Assembly (NCBI RefSeq): GCF_000775615.1
Contig: NZ_AVPG01000001.1
Coordinates: 310,001-374,000, forward strand
Direction of reading: 5' to 3'
Length of the DNA: 64,000 nucleotides
Origin: Pontibacillus litoralis JSM 072002
Lineage (GTDB): Bacteria > Bacillota > Bacilli > Bacillales > BH030062
The number at the start of each line of letters is the position of its first letter. The stretch's first letter is position 1. The position numbers were made by a program, and so were the translations under genes. Below the pieces are notes generated by a model, which worked only from the letters and a program-made list of their open reading frames with translations, was not told the DNA's origin and made no database searches. Shown piece after piece: positions 8,612 to 18,015 of the stretch.

Positions 8612-10330
8612 CTAGTGATGACGTTTGTCTTTCATAAATTGTTCTACCTCATCTACCGTCCACGTATTTAACACCGTTTCTTTCCGTAACCACCCTTTGC
8701 GGCCAAAACGTACTCCTATGTCCATATGCTCAAGCATTGAGAAATTGTGCGCATCTGTATTAATAGCGATACGTACCCCTTCTTGCTGTGCCTTCATTAA
8801 GAATTCTGTTGATAAATCAAGTCGGTTCGGATTGGCATTTAGTTCTAAAGCTGTGCCTGTCCGTTTAGCCCCTTCAATGAGTTCGTCTATATCTACATCA
8901 TAACCTTCTCGCCTACCAATTAAACGACCAGTAGGATGAGCAATCAAATGAACGTATGGACATTCTAATGCCCTATTCAGACGTGTCATAATTTGAGCTT
9001 GCGATTGACTAAAGCTAGAATGAATGGATGCAATAACAAAATCCATTTCTTGCAAAAATTCATCTGAAAAGTCGAGCGATCCATCAGGCAATATGTCCAT
9101 CTCTACACCAGCAAAAATACGGAAGGAATCAAATGTTTCATTTAGTTTATCAATTTCTTCCTTCTGTTTCCGTAGTCGTGTTTCATCTAATCCATTTGCT
9201 ACGCGCAAATATTTGGAGTGATCTGTAATCGCAATATAGTCATATCCCTTTTCGATTGCTCGGTCTGCCATTTCCTTCAATGATTGTGCACCATCACTCC
9301 ACGCTGTGTGCATATGCAAATCCCCTCGAATATGCTCTCGTTTTAATAATGGAACTTCTTCCTTAAATCGCTCCACCTCGCCATTATTTTCACGTACTTC
9401 TGGTGGAATGAACGTTAATCCGAAATGTGCAAAGAAATCTTGCTCCGTAGAAAACGTTTTTAATTCTCCTGTTTCCATATTTTCTACACCGTACTCGCTA
9501 ATTTTCTCCTTGTGTTCCTTAGCTAGCTGTCTCATGGCGACGTTATGATCCTTTGAACCAGTAAAATGATGTAACGTTGTCGCGAACTCTTCTGAGCTCA
9601 CTAGTCGAAAATCAACTCCAACATCATAACCTTCGTCTAAAACGATAGAAACCTTCGTATCCCCTTTTGCTACTATTTCCTTGATACCATTTAACTGTAA
9701 TAACTCATGACGCACTTTCTCAATATCCGTTGTTGCAATAATAAAGTCGAGGTCTTTCATCGTTTCCTTCATTCTTCTTAAGCTACCCGCTCTTGAAAAC
9801 TGGTCAATACCATCCATTGCTCGCAATGAGGCTTCTATACGTTCTGCAATAGGGAGCATGAAAGCAACTGGTAAGCGTTCAGGTCGCTGTGATGCAGATT
9901 GTAAAGCTTGTAAGATTTTCTCTTCTGTTTTCTTTCCAAAGCCATTTAATTGTTGTACTTTCCCTTGTTCACATGCCGCTTGCAACGTTGCAGCGTCTAT
10001 AATACCTAATTCTTGATAAAGCTTAGCTAATTTCTTACCGCCTAAACCTTGTAATTGCAATAAAGGAACTAAACCTGCTGGTACTTCCTCAATAAGCTGA
10101 TTTAACGTAGTCGATTCTCCTGTTTCTATTAACTCATGAATAACGGCCGCTGTCCCTTTCCCGATGCCATTTAATTTCGTAACATCATCAATCTCAGTTA
10201 GCGAGCGATCATCACTTTCTAATGCTTGAGCTGCTTTTCGATAGGCGGATATTTTAAAAGGATTATCTCCTTTTAATTCCATATATATTGCTATTTGCTC
10301 TAATTTTTTGATTAACTGCTTTTTATCCAT
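8612..10330 (-). CDS. polX: Family X DNA polymerase with PHP domain
   Basis: A gap-filling repair polymerase fused to a PHP nuclease domain that gives 3'-5' exonuclease activity. I place the start at the ATG at 10330 ([20 protein letters not shown]), giving 572 residues, close to the 570 of B. subtilis PolX; a GTG 13 codons upstream is less likely. Order: 8-kDa and helix-hairpin-helix region (1-170, with LNGIGKGTA and LQGLGGKKL), Pol X palm with [17 protein letters not shown] (about 190-206), then the PHP domain with [26 protein letters not shown] and NTDAHN. It sits between yshB and mutS2, as in B. subtilis. Confidence 0.94.
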   Translation of the reverse strand: MDKKQLIKKLEQIAIYMELKGDNPFKISAYRKAAQALESDDRSLTEIDDVTKLNGIGKGTAAVIHELIETGESTTLNQLIEEVPAGLVPLLQLQGLGGKKLAKLYQELGIIDAATLQAACEQGKVQQLNGFGKKTEEKILQALQSASQRPERLPVAFMLPIAERIEASLRAMDGIDQFSRAGSLRRMKETMKDLDFIIATTDIEKVRHELLQLNGIKEIVAKGDTKVSIVLDEGYDVGVDFRLVSSEEFATTLHHFTGSKDHNVAMRQLAKEHKEKISEYGVENMETGELKTFSTEQDFFAHFGLTFIPPEVRENNGEVERFKEEVPLLKREHIRGDLHMHTAWSDGAQSLKEMADRAIEKGYDYIAITDHSKYLRVANGLDETRLRKQKEEIDKLNETFDSFRIFAGVEMDILPDGSLDFSDEFLQEMDFVIASIHSSFSQSQAQIMTRLNRALECPYVHLIAHPTGRLIGRREGYDVDIDELIEGAKRTGTALELNANPNRLDLSTEFLMKAQQEGVRIAINTDAHNFSMLEHMDIGVRFGRKGWLRKETVLNTWTVDEVEQFMKDKRHH

Positions 10331-10374
10331 TTGCACGTCTACACCTACTTTTCTTTTTGTACTATTCACGAAAA

Positions 10375-10397
10375 AAACTTCCCACGAAGAGAAGTTT
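10375..10397 (-). terminator. Hairpin plus T-run between yshB and polX
   Basis: Minus strand AAACTTC, 9-base loop, GAAGTTT, then four more T. The stem begins at the yshB stop codon and ends about 40 bases before the polX start. The stem is short, so it probably attenuates rather than fully stops transcription into polX-mutS2. Confidence 0.55.
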
Positions 10398-10945
10398 TAC
10401 AAGTGCTCCGCAACATGTTCAAACCATAGCATCTTTAATTGGTTAGACAAGACAGGAGTGTGTTCAATAATCATTTGTGCAATGATGGAACCATCTAATG
10501 CGTTTTGTAGAACTGGGATTGGAATTAACGCTATTAAACATAGAAGAATAAACACGATGAAATAAACCTCTATTACTCCAAGAGCAGCACCAAATATATT
10601 ACTAATCACATTGAACAATGGTAAATCCGCTAAGAAGTCTAACATAGATGCAATGATTTGAAGTACAATTTTCGCTCCAAAGAAAATAAGGACAAAGGCT
10701 ATAGCGTTATAAAAAGCCCCTTCTATCGATTCATTGTTTAAAAAAATTGCCCACTGCTCGCCTTCAGGTAGTTCAGGGTACGGTATCCATAATTCTAGCT
10801 TAGGTGCAAGCACATCATAATAGATTGCAGCACACAAAAATGCGACGATAAAACCAACCATATGAAGAAGTTGCAAAATAAAACCACGCTTTAAACCGAT
10901 GAAAAAACCTAAAATAAATAGTGCTAGTAGTAGTAAATCAATCAT
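10397..10945 (-). CDS. yshB: CvpA-family membrane protein
   Basis: A 182-residue integral membrane protein of the CvpA / colicin V production family. Hydrophobic helices are visible at about 2-20, 25-44, 82-103 and 116-143. The N-terminal MIDLLLLALFILGFFIGLKRGFI is typical of the family. It starts 1 base after the zapA stop, so the two genes are translationally linked. In B. subtilis yshB also lies between zapA and polX. Its biochemical role is unknown. Confidence 0.85.
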   Translation of the reverse strand: MIDLLLLALFILGFFIGLKRGFILQLLHMVGFIVAFLCAAIYYDVLAPKLELWIPYPELPEGEQWAIFLNNESIEGAFYNAIAFVLIFFGAKIVLQIIASMLDFLADLPLFNVISNIFGAALGVIEVYFIVFILLCLIALIPIPVLQNALDGSIIAQMIIEHTPVLSNQLKMLWFEHVAEHL

Positions 10946-10946
10946 T

Positions 10947-11213
10947 TTATTTCATTTCCTCGTCTTTCTTTGTTGATTCAGATAACTGTGTACATTCTTC
11001 TTTTAATTTTATATAGTCATTCATTGTATTAATTGCTGTTAAAACAGAGATCTGCGTTGTGTCAAGACGGGGATTGGCCGCTTGGATTTCTTTCATTTTT
11101 TGATCTACCAAGCTAGCTACCATACGAATATGATGCTGTGGTTCAGTTCCTACAATTGTATAGGAACGATTATGTATTTCAACCGTCGTTCTTTTTTTCT
11201 CATTTTGCGACAC
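10947..11213 (-). CDS. zapA: Cell division protein ZapA
   Basis: ZapA promotes bundling of FtsZ filaments at the division site. The 88 residues comprise the small N-terminal domain (TTVEIHNRSYTIVGTEPQHH) and a C-terminal coiled coil (KEIQAANPRLDTTQISVLTAINTMNDYIKL). Length agrees with the B. subtilis protein. The start is a GTG at 11213, chosen because GGAGG lies exactly 7 bases upstream. It is divergent from rnhC, and the 506 bases between them hold a copy of a dispersed repeat. A 12-base perfect palindrome (GTTAATATTAAC, 11248-11259) lies 35 bases upstream of the start. Confidence 0.93.
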   Translation of the reverse strand: MSQNEKKRTTVEIHNRSYTIVGTEPQHHIRMVASLVDQKMKEIQAANPRLDTTQISVLTAINTMNDYIKLKEECTQLSESTKKDEEMK

Positions 11214-11390
11214 AAAGAAACCTCCTCATCCTCTATATACTACTAACGTTAATATTAACACGAAAAACAGTAAGAAAGAAAGCATTCTCGCCTTGACATG
11301 GCAATATTGTTAGCTTTTTGAAATGAACACGAATCCATTTCAAAATGCAAATAACCTTACTGAAATCAGCACAAATCTAATCGTCGATTT

Positions 11391-11496
11391 TCAACTTTCC
11401 ACGGGCATGGACCTCTATTCGCTACCTGCAGTTCCTTAAACTCTTTACTAGAGTCTCCACCTTACGTTCCAATCAAGACGCATGAGCATCTTTTTT
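11391..11496 (-). repeat. Dispersed intergenic repeat, copy A
   Basis: This stretch lies in the zapA-rnhC intergenic gap. Its 48-base segment 11447-11494 aligns without gaps to 33909-33956, 40 of 48 identical by hand. The opposite end (11397-11412, TTTCCACGGGCATGG) also resembles 33860-33874. The middle has diverged. It has no coding potential. The rest of the 11214-11719 gap holds the zapA upstream region and AT-rich sequence; I see no other feature there. Confidence 0.7.
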
Positions 11497-11719
11497 GGGG
11501 ATTATGAAATTAACTTAACACATATCATCTATGTTTTATTTAGCGCATATCATTTGTTTTAAAGGATTCATCTTCTTCCTTCATCTCTTCCTACAAATTT
11601 GCTATGATAAGCATAAACATGTCGGAACGTGAAGTGCAATAAGAAATAGGATGAACTTTTGTTGCATCTCGTTATATATTCGCAACGTTTTTACGTCATT
11701 TATGAAGAGGAGAACGTAC

Positions 11720-12655
11720 ATGTCACAATCTGTTTTACAATTATCTACTAGCGACATGAATCAAATGAAAAGCTATTACGCTTCGTATATGAAAGAAAAG
11801 ACGCCCCAAGGAGCTATTTTTGCCGCCAAGTTACCTCGATGTTCTATTACCGCTTATCGTTCAGGTAAAGTGCTATTCCAAGGTGCGAATCATAGCCAAG
11901 AAGCGAACAAATGGGGAAAAGTAAATAAAACAGCAGTAAAGCAAACAACCGCTAAGCAAGCAACACCAACGCGTTACACACCGTCACCTCATTTATTTAC
12001 CTCAAGTCATGCAGGATCTGATGAAGCAGGGACAGGTGACTATTTCGGTCCCATTACTGTTGCATGTGCTTACATTCAAGAAAGTCAAATCGACACATTA
12101 AAGAGGATTGGCGTTCGTGACTCGAAGCATTTAAAGGATCCTGAGATTCAGCAAATTGCTCGAAAAATAGTGGAAATGGGAATTCCGTACTCTTTAGTCG
12201 TACTACGCAACGAAAAGTATAACGTGCTCCAAAAGCGCGGTTGGTCACAAGGTAAAATGAAAACGATGCTCCATCATTATGCTTATAAAAAGCTTTGCAC
12301 GAAGCTAGAGGCAGTGCCAGAAGGGTGGATTATCGACCAATTTGCTCAACCAGACGTGTACAAGCGCCACTTAGCATCCGAAAAAGCGTCTTTACCTGCT
12401 AATACGTATTTCTTAACAAAAGCAGAATCCTATTCCATTGCCGTAGCAACAGGATCAATTATTGCCCGATCCGCCTTTGTCAAACAAATGAACAACCTTT
12501 CCAAAGAAGCCGGAATGGAACTGCCGAAAGGAGCTTCTAAATACGTGGATCAAGCAGCCGCAACGCTCATTCAAACGCACGGTGACGATGCCCTAAAACG
12601 CTATGCTAAAGTCCACTTCGCTAATACAGACAAAGCGTACAAATTAATACCTTAA
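11720..12655 (+). CDS. rnhC: Ribonuclease HIII
   Basis: RNase HIII cuts the RNA strand of RNA-DNA hybrids. The start is the ATG at 11720 because GAGGAG sits 7 bases upstream; upstream ATG codons lack a ribosome site. This gives 311 residues, near the 313 of B. subtilis RnhC. The N-terminal TBP-like substrate-binding domain (about 1-85) ends in SITAYRSGKVLFQG. The catalytic domain opens with GSDEAGTGDYFGP, holding the D-E metal pair, followed by GVRDSKHLKDPEI and IIDQFAQP. It is the only plus-strand gene between 5 and 18 kb. Confidence 0.95.
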   Translation: MSQSVLQLSTSDMNQMKSYYASYMKEKTPQGAIFAAKLPRCSITAYRSGKVLFQGANHSQEANKWGKVNKTAVKQTTAKQATPTRYTPSPHLFTSSHAGSDEAGTGDYFGPITVACAYIQESQIDTLKRIGVRDSKHLKDPEIQQIARKIVEMGIPYSLVVLRNEKYNVLQKRGWSQGKMKTMLHHYAYKKLCTKLEAVPEGWIIDQFAQPDVYKRHLASEKASLPANTYFLTKAESYSIAVATGSIIARSAFVKQMNNLSKEAGMELPKGASKYVDQAAATLIQTHGDDALKRYAKVHFANTDKAYKLIP

Positions 12656-12660
12656 CGTAT

Positions 12661-12699
12661 AAAAGTAGACACATGAAAACGATACATGTGTCTACTTTT
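12661..12699. terminator. Bidirectional terminator between rnhC and the next gene
   Basis: A perfect 15-base stem, AAAAGTAGACACATG and its complement, with a 9-base loop. It carries A- and T-runs on both sides and lies between convergent genes. Confidence 0.85.
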
Positions 12700-13195
12700 A
12701 ATATTTATCCGTAGGTTCTGTTGGTTCTGTAACTTCTTCATGAATGATTGGTTCAGGCACTGTTAAACCAAGTAATTTCGTTATCCAATTCGGAATTTGT
12801 TTGCCATCCGGGTCCCCTTTTTCATCTACATGCTCTTCCATCACATGTAACGGAACATACAGCGGTTGGTCAACTGCTTCTACATAAAGACAAGTATAAT
12901 ATTGCCCATACTTCCTTTCCACCTGAACGTTTATAACCTCTTTGTGTAGAAAAGAATCGGTAATGTATTGAACGAAATGAGGTTCAACCTCTTTGTCTTC
13001 CACTTGCTCTTCTTGTTCTGATGCTTTTGCCTGGCGATAATGTACCGCTAACAACGGACGACTATTATATTGCACATACCCTTTAACCATGTCTGTAACA
13101 GTCGGTTCATATACGTTCGTTACCGTTATACCTTCCCACTTCTCACTTAAATGCTGCTGTAATACGTCTCCATACTTTTCTATAAATCGATCCAT
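12698..13195 (-). CDS. Hypothetical soluble protein, 165 aa
   Basis: I do not recognise a family. The protein is acidic and soluble-looking. It starts MDRFIEKYGDVLQQHLSEKW, has an alternating beta-like middle (GYVQYNSRPLLAVHYRQ, VINVQVERKYGQYYTCLYVE) broken by an acidic linker (about 60-71), and ends in a Pro/Thr/Glu-rich tail (EEVTEPTEPTDKY). The stop codon overlaps the terminator stem. It is 23 bases downstream of the YitT-family gene and may share its transcript. Base composition is like its neighbours. Confidence 0.65.
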   Translation of the reverse strand: MDRFIEKYGDVLQQHLSEKWEGITVTNVYEPTVTDMVKGYVQYNSRPLLAVHYRQAKASEQEEQVEDKEVEPHFVQYITDSFLHKEVINVQVERKYGQYYTCLYVEAVDQPLYVPLHVMEEHVDEKGDPDGKQIPNWITKLLGLTVPEPIIHEEVTEPTEPTDKY

Positions 13196-13218
13196 ATTCT
13201 GTGAACACTCCTTCCTAA

Positions 13219-14046
13219 CTATTTAAACCCTCCACCAAATGCACTGCGTACATCATGAATGACAACAAACGCATCAGGGTCCACTTTGGCGACTAACTTT
13301 TGTAGCTTAACCGTTTCTTGAGAACGAACAACTGCATATAGAACGTCTTTCCTTTGATTCGAGTAACCACCCTTTGCATTAAATACTGTTACTCCTCTTG
13401 TGAAGTGCTGATTTATTTTATTTAAAACGGTCTCAGAATCTGTAGAAATAATCGTCACAGCTTTGCGTACGTGTAATCCATCTACAATATAGTCAATCGC
13501 TTTAGCTCCAACGTAGATTGAAATTAATGTTAACAACGCTTTTTTCTGCCCGATAACAAACACAGATGCTCCCACTACAAGTAAATCAATAACGAGAATA
13601 GATAACGCCATGCTCCAGCCAAAATATTGATTGAACATTTTCGATATAATTTGTGTACCTCCTGAAGTTGCACCAGAAAGAAAGGTTATACCTAATCCTA
13701 CACCGACAAATACTCCTGTATATATCGGAGCAAGTAAAGAGTCATCAACGACAGGGTTTCCTATCCCTTCAGTCGCCCATAAAAAAAAGGATAATGCCGC
13801 AATACCATATAATGTGTATCCCATCGTCTTCTTATCTAAAAATTTGTAACCGATTAAAATTAAAGCGATATTCAATATATATGTAACAAGTCCTGTTGAC
13901 CACCCAAAAACATAATATAACACAATTGCAATACCGATGACACCGCCTTCGGATAAATTATTCGGAATGGCAAAATAATTGATGCCAAAAGCAAATAAAA
14001 ACGATCCAATTGTAATCAACATCAACTTCTTACTCATCTTCTTCAC
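13219..14046 (-). CDS. YitT family membrane protein (DUF161 + DUF2179)
   Basis: A 275-residue protein with about six transmembrane helices in residues 1-185 (for example LMLITIGSFLFAFGINYFAI and GVFVGVGLGITFLSGATSGGTQ) and a cytosolic C-terminal DUF2179 domain (about 195-275, with FTRGVTVFNAKGGYSNQRKDVL). Bacillus species have several such proteins (YitT, YpjC, YqfU, YvjA) with poorly known function, some linked to sporulation. I cannot tell which paralogue this is, so no symbol is given. The GTG start at 14046 has AGGA 7 bases upstream; an ATG follows three codons later. Confidence 0.85.
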   Translation of the reverse strand: MKKMSKKLMLITIGSFLFAFGINYFAIPNNLSEGGVIGIAIVLYYVFGWSTGLVTYILNIALILIGYKFLDKKTMGYTLYGIAALSFFLWATEGIGNPVVDDSLLAPIYTGVFVGVGLGITFLSGATSGGTQIISKMFNQYFGWSMALSILVIDLLVVGASVFVIGQKKALLTLISIYVGAKAIDYIVDGLHVRKAVTIISTDSETVLNKINQHFTRGVTVFNAKGGYSNQRKDVLYAVVRSQETVKLQKLVAKVDPDAFVVIHDVRSAFGGGFK

Positions 14047-14156
14047 ACTGGCACTTCCTCTCTAGATGCTCGTTATTACAATTATGACGAATAATCTTTC
14101 ATTCGTAAATTACTTAAATTAATTTCCATATGCAAATGTCCTTATGAATAGTTGAC

Positions 14157-14184
14157 CCCAGGCAAACTGATAAGCTGCCTGGGG
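14157..14184 (-). terminator. Strong hairpin after pheT
   Basis: Stem CCCCAGGCA/TGCCTGGGG with a 10-base loop, 7 bases after the pheT stop codon. It is not followed by a T-run, so it may act as a 3'-end stabiliser or weak terminator. Confidence 0.6.
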
Positions 14185-14190
14185 TTCATA

Positions 14191-16623
14191 TTAGCCTCTT
14201 AATTCTGCTTGATAGCGTTCTTTTACTTGATCCAAAATACGATTATGAGCCGTTTCCACTTCTTCATCCGTTAGCGTTCGAGTTGGATCTAAGTAACGCA
14301 AAGAGAACGCGATGGATTTCTTACCCGCTTGTAAATGTTCCCCTTGATACACATCAAACACAATCGCATGCTGCACAAGTGGTTGACCTGTTTCCATAAT
14401 GGTTTGTTGTAGGTCACCAGCTTGAACCACTTCATCAACTACTAATGCGATATCGCGGCTGACAGAAGGATAACGTGGGATCGCTGTATAATTCTCTTCT
14501 CTAGATACTTGATCGATCAACTTCTGCAAGTTTAAATCAAATACAAAAGCTTGCTTTAAGTCGTATTGTTTTTGCAATGTTGGATGGACTTGACCAAAAT
14601 GTCCGATTGCCGATCCATTCACAACTACTTCAGCCGTTTGTCCAGGATGCATGCCTTGTATTTTAGCAGGACGATAACAAACCTGTTCGCTTAAATCTAA
14701 AGTGGCAAACAATCCTTCCATAATTCCCTTTACGACAAAGAAATCCACTTGTTTCTTTTCTTGTTGCCATAAATGCGTTAACCAATTTCCGGTCAGTACC
14801 CCTGCTAGACGTTCGAGTTCATCTGGCTGCTTCGTTAGTGTGCTTTCCTCTGAAACGTAGACAGAACCAATTTCATATAATGCAACCTGTTGTTGTTTAC
14901 GTGCAACATTGTAGGAAGCAGAAGCCAACAACTCAGGTAACATGCTTAAACGTAGATGACTGTGTTCTTCACTCATCGGCATAGCTAAAGAAACTGGCTG
15001 CAACTGCATTTCAGCAAAATCTACCGGTGTTAACAGATTTGCTCGCTCTGCCGTTGTTAAAGAATACGTTATAGCTTCTGAAAGACCTGCACCTTCTAAA
15101 TAGTTACGAACGGTACGACGCACATATTGGTACCTAGACAAGCCGCCTGCTTGCGAAGACCCTTCTGGTAACGTCAATGGCAAATTATCATACCCATACA
15201 TACGTGCTACTTCTTCTACCATATCTTCTACAATCGTAATATCTTGTCTTCTTGTTGGTACTGTAACGGTAAACGTTTCTCCGTCTAACGTGTATTCAAA
15301 TTTTAATTTACGAAGAATATCTTGAATCTCTTCATTTGAAATAGTTGTACCGAGTACACGATTCATATAAGAAGTGCTAAACGTCACTTCCTTCTCTTCA
15401 TATTGAAGTTGATCAAATTCCACTACTCCATCTAACACTTCTCCCCCAGCGTACATGGATAATAGCTGACAAGCTCTTACACCTGCTCGTTTTACACGAT
15501 CAGGGTCTACACCTTTTTCAAATCGAGCAGAAGATTCACTTCGTAAGCCATGATGTTTCGAAGTAGTCCGAACCGTTTGCGGCTGGAAGTAAGCAGATTC
15601 TAATAAAATCGTCGTTGTATCATTGATGACTTCTGAATCAGCACCGCCCATTACACCAGCCAAAGCTATAGGTTTCTCCCCATTTGTAATAACGAGTTGT
15701 TGACTTGACAATGTTCGAACTTCATCATCTAATGTACGCAATACTTCTCCTTCTTTCGCCGTGCGTACAACGATTTGTTTAGAATTTAAACGGTCATAGT
15801 CAAATGCATGTAGTGGCTGACCATACTCAAGTAAAATATAATTCGTAATATCCACAACATTATTAATAGGACGAATGCCAGATGCAGTCAAATAATTTCT
15901 CATCCATAACGGGGAGGGACCAACCTGAATATTACGGACAACAAATGCACCATAATAAGGGGTTAACTCAGGACATTGTACATCAACTGAAATCGCATCG
16001 TCTGCTTTTTCATTCACAATGGTTACTTCTTCATTTGGGAGTTCCAGCGATGTATCCAAAATGGCTGCCACTTCATACGCTACCCCGATCATGCTTAATG
16101 CGTCGGAACGGTTTGGTGTTAAACCAAGCTCTAAAATAACATCACCTAAATTAAGTAAAGTATTCGCATCCGCTCCTACTTCCGAATCCTCTGGTAAAAC
16201 AAAAATACCATCTTCAACCTCTTTTGGAACATACTTAGCATCTACACCAAGTTCCTGCAAAGAACAAATCATTCCTGAAGATATTTCCCCGCGAAGTTTA
16301 GCTTTCTTTATTTTAAAGTTTCCAGGAAGTACAGCACCAGGCTTCGCTACTACTACTTTTTGTCCTGCTTCAACGTTCGATGCACCGCAAACGATTTGCA
16401 GCATCTCTTCTCCAACGTTAACTTGACATACATTCAATTTATCCGCATTTGGGTGCTGCTCACATTGCTCAACATGCCCAACAACTAAATGATCCACATA
16501 AGTTCCAAAAGATTCAATTCCCTCTACTTCAATTCCTGATTTCGTAATTTTCTCTGCTAATACTTCTGGTGATAACCCTTGCACGTCTACATATTGCTTT
16601 AACCAATTTAATGATACATACAT
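14191..16623 (-). CDS. pheT: Phenylalanyl-tRNA synthetase beta chain
   Basis: The beta chain of the alpha2-beta2 enzyme that charges tRNA-Phe. The 810 residues are close to the 804 of B. subtilis PheT. Domains in order: tRNA-binding OB domain (about 40-150, with ADKLNVCQVNVG and QIVCGASNVEAGQKV), B3/B4 editing domain (about 210-390, LTPNRSDALSMIGVAYE just before), B5 (about 405-475), the core and a C-terminal FDX-ACB domain (about 715-808, YPSVSRDIALVVDE). It follows pheS by 13 bases and shares the T-box control. Confidence 0.97.
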   Translation of the reverse strand: MYVSLNWLKQYVDVQGLSPEVLAEKITKSGIEVEGIESFGTYVDHLVVGHVEQCEQHPNADKLNVCQVNVGEEMLQIVCGASNVEAGQKVVVAKPGAVLPGNFKIKKAKLRGEISSGMICSLQELGVDAKYVPKEVEDGIFVLPEDSEVGADANTLLNLGDVILELGLTPNRSDALSMIGVAYEVAAILDTSLELPNEEVTIVNEKADDAISVDVQCPELTPYYGAFVVRNIQVGPSPLWMRNYLTASGIRPINNVVDITNYILLEYGQPLHAFDYDRLNSKQIVVRTAKEGEVLRTLDDEVRTLSSQQLVITNGEKPIALAGVMGGADSEVINDTTTILLESAYFQPQTVRTTSKHHGLRSESSARFEKGVDPDRVKRAGVRACQLLSMYAGGEVLDGVVEFDQLQYEEKEVTFSTSYMNRVLGTTISNEEIQDILRKLKFEYTLDGETFTVTVPTRRQDITIVEDMVEEVARMYGYDNLPLTLPEGSSQAGGLSRYQYVRRTVRNYLEGAGLSEAITYSLTTAERANLLTPVDFAEMQLQPVSLAMPMSEEHSHLRLSMLPELLASASYNVARKQQQVALYEIGSVYVSEESTLTKQPDELERLAGVLTGNWLTHLWQQEKKQVDFFVVKGIMEGLFATLDLSEQVCYRPAKIQGMHPGQTAEVVVNGSAIGHFGQVHPTLQKQYDLKQAFVFDLNLQKLIDQVSREENYTAIPRYPSVSRDIALVVDEVVQAGDLQQTIMETGQPLVQHAIVFDVYQGEHLQAGKKSIAFSLRYLDPTRTLTDEEVETAHNRILDQVKERYQAELRG

Positions 16624-16636
16624 GTTTTCTCCTCCT

Positions 16637-17671
16637 TTACGCCTTATGAAATTGATTTAAGAAACGAACATCATTTGTATAAAAGTGACGAATATCATCA
16701 ATGCCATACTTGAGCATCGCAATACGTTCTGCACCCATACCAAAGGCAAATCCTGTATATTTCTTAGAGTCGTAGCCGGCCATCTCCAACACATTTGGAT
16801 GCACCATACCACCACCAAGAATTTCAATCCATCCTGTTCCCTTACATACAGAACAGCCCTCTCCTGCACACACTTTACATGAGATATCCATCTCAACAGA
16901 AGGTTCTGTAAAAGGGAAAAAGCTTGGGCGTAAACGAATTTCTCGGTCTTCTCCAAACATCTGTTTAGCAAATACGTTTAACACACCTTTTAAATCACTC
17001 ATACGAACGTTCTCATCTACTAATAACCCTTCAACTTGAGTAAATTGGTGAGAGTGTGTCGCATCGTCAGTATCACGTCGGTACACTTTACCAGGACAAA
17101 TAATTTTTACAGGACCTTTCCCTTCATTATTCGTCATGGTCCGAGCTTGTACAGGAGATGTATGCGTACGCATAAGTATCTCTTCCGTAATATAGAATGA
17201 ATCTTGCATATCGCGAGCAGGATGACCTTTAGGCAAATTAAGTGCTTCAAAGTTGTAATAATCTTGTTCTACTTCAGGACCTTCCGCTACAGCAAATCCC
17301 ATTCCGATAAACAAATCTTCAATTTCTTCCAAAATACTTGTTAAAATGTGACGACCACCAGCATGTATTGGACGACCTGGCAATGTTACATCAATCTTCT
17401 CTTCCTCTAATTGCTTTTCTAGCGCTGCTTCTTCTAATGTAGCTTGTTTAGACTCGATAGCAGAAGAAATGTCACTTCGAACATCATTGGCCATTTGACC
17501 GATTAACGGGCGCTGCTCAGCTGATAACTTCCCCATTCCACGCAACACTTCTGTAATAGGACCCTTTTTACCTAGATACTCTACTTTCACTTGTTGTAAC
17601 TCTTTTACACCACCTGCATTAGCAACTTTCTCAAGTGCTTCTGCTTTTAGTTCTAGCAAACGTTCTTTCAT
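16637..17671 (-). CDS. pheS: Phenylalanyl-tRNA synthetase alpha chain
   Basis: The catalytic alpha chain of PheRS. The start is the ATG at 17671 ([20 protein letters not shown]), with GGAGGAG just upstream, giving 344 residues, the same as B. subtilis PheS. The N-terminal coiled coil (1-85) precedes class II motif 1, motif 2 ([19 protein letters not shown], about 200) and motif 3 ([20 protein letters not shown], about 315). A reading frame extending upstream of this ATG runs into the T-box terminator and is not coding. Confidence 0.97.
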   Translation of the reverse strand: MKERLLELKAEALEKVANAGGVKELQQVKVEYLGKKGPITEVLRGMGKLSAEQRPLIGQMANDVRSDISSAIESKQATLEEAALEKQLEEEKIDVTLPGRPIHAGGRHILTSILEEIEDLFIGMGFAVAEGPEVEQDYYNFEALNLPKGHPARDMQDSFYITEEILMRTHTSPVQARTMTNNEGKGPVKIICPGKVYRRDTDDATHSHQFTQVEGLLVDENVRMSDLKGVLNVFAKQMFGEDREIRLRPSFFPFTEPSVEMDISCKVCAGEGCSVCKGTGWIEILGGGMVHPNVLEMAGYDSKKYTGFAFGMGAERIAMLKYGIDDIRHFYTNDVRFLNQFHKA

Positions 17672-17704
17672 GATTACTCCTCCTTTTTTATATACATTAA
17701 AAAA

Positions 17705-17978
17705 AGCCCCATCCCTCAAAAGGGACGAGACTTGAATATGAATCACGTGGTACCACCCTAGTTGACACGTAAATTGTGCCCACTCGTCATTTGATAACGG
17801 ATTTGATCCGATACACCTTTACTTACACAGGTAAGGTCTAAGTGCTAGCTCCAGAGTGAAATTTCAATGATTCCAACGGTAGAAATGCTTACAGTCCATG
17901 ACATTTCTTCCCTTCAACCGTTATTCGGGTAACCATTTACTAACTCTTTCGTTGCATTTTAGCATATAAAATTCACTT
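17705..17978 (-). promoter_or_regulatory. T-box leader of pheS-pheT (Phe specifier)
   Basis: On the minus strand the conserved T-box core AGGGTGGTACCACG is at 17760-17747. The AGTA bulge sequence of stem I lies near 17942. A TTC codon followed by AC at 17860-17856 is in the specifier position and encodes Phe, agreeing with the gene. The leader ends in a terminator, GTCTCGTCCC paired with GGGATGGGGC (17731-17705) and then a T-run. Uncharged tRNA-Phe should favour the antiterminator and allow pheST expression. Confidence 0.93.
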
Positions 17979-17984
17979 TAATCT

Positions 17985-18013
17985 ATTATAGATAAGCTAA
18001 AGAAAACTTGCAA
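17985..18013 (-). promoter_or_regulatory. Sigma-A promoter of pheS-pheT
   Basis: Minus strand TTGCAA (18013-18008), 17-base spacer, TATAAT (17990-17985). It lies between the ysgA stop and the T-box leader, placing the start near 17978. Confidence 0.82.
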
Positions 18014-18015
18014 GC

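Noticed and set aside
17672-17746. In-frame N-terminal extension of pheS
   Set aside because: It would pass through the T-box terminator T-run and add residues not found in PheS; the ATG at 17671 has a proper ribosome site.
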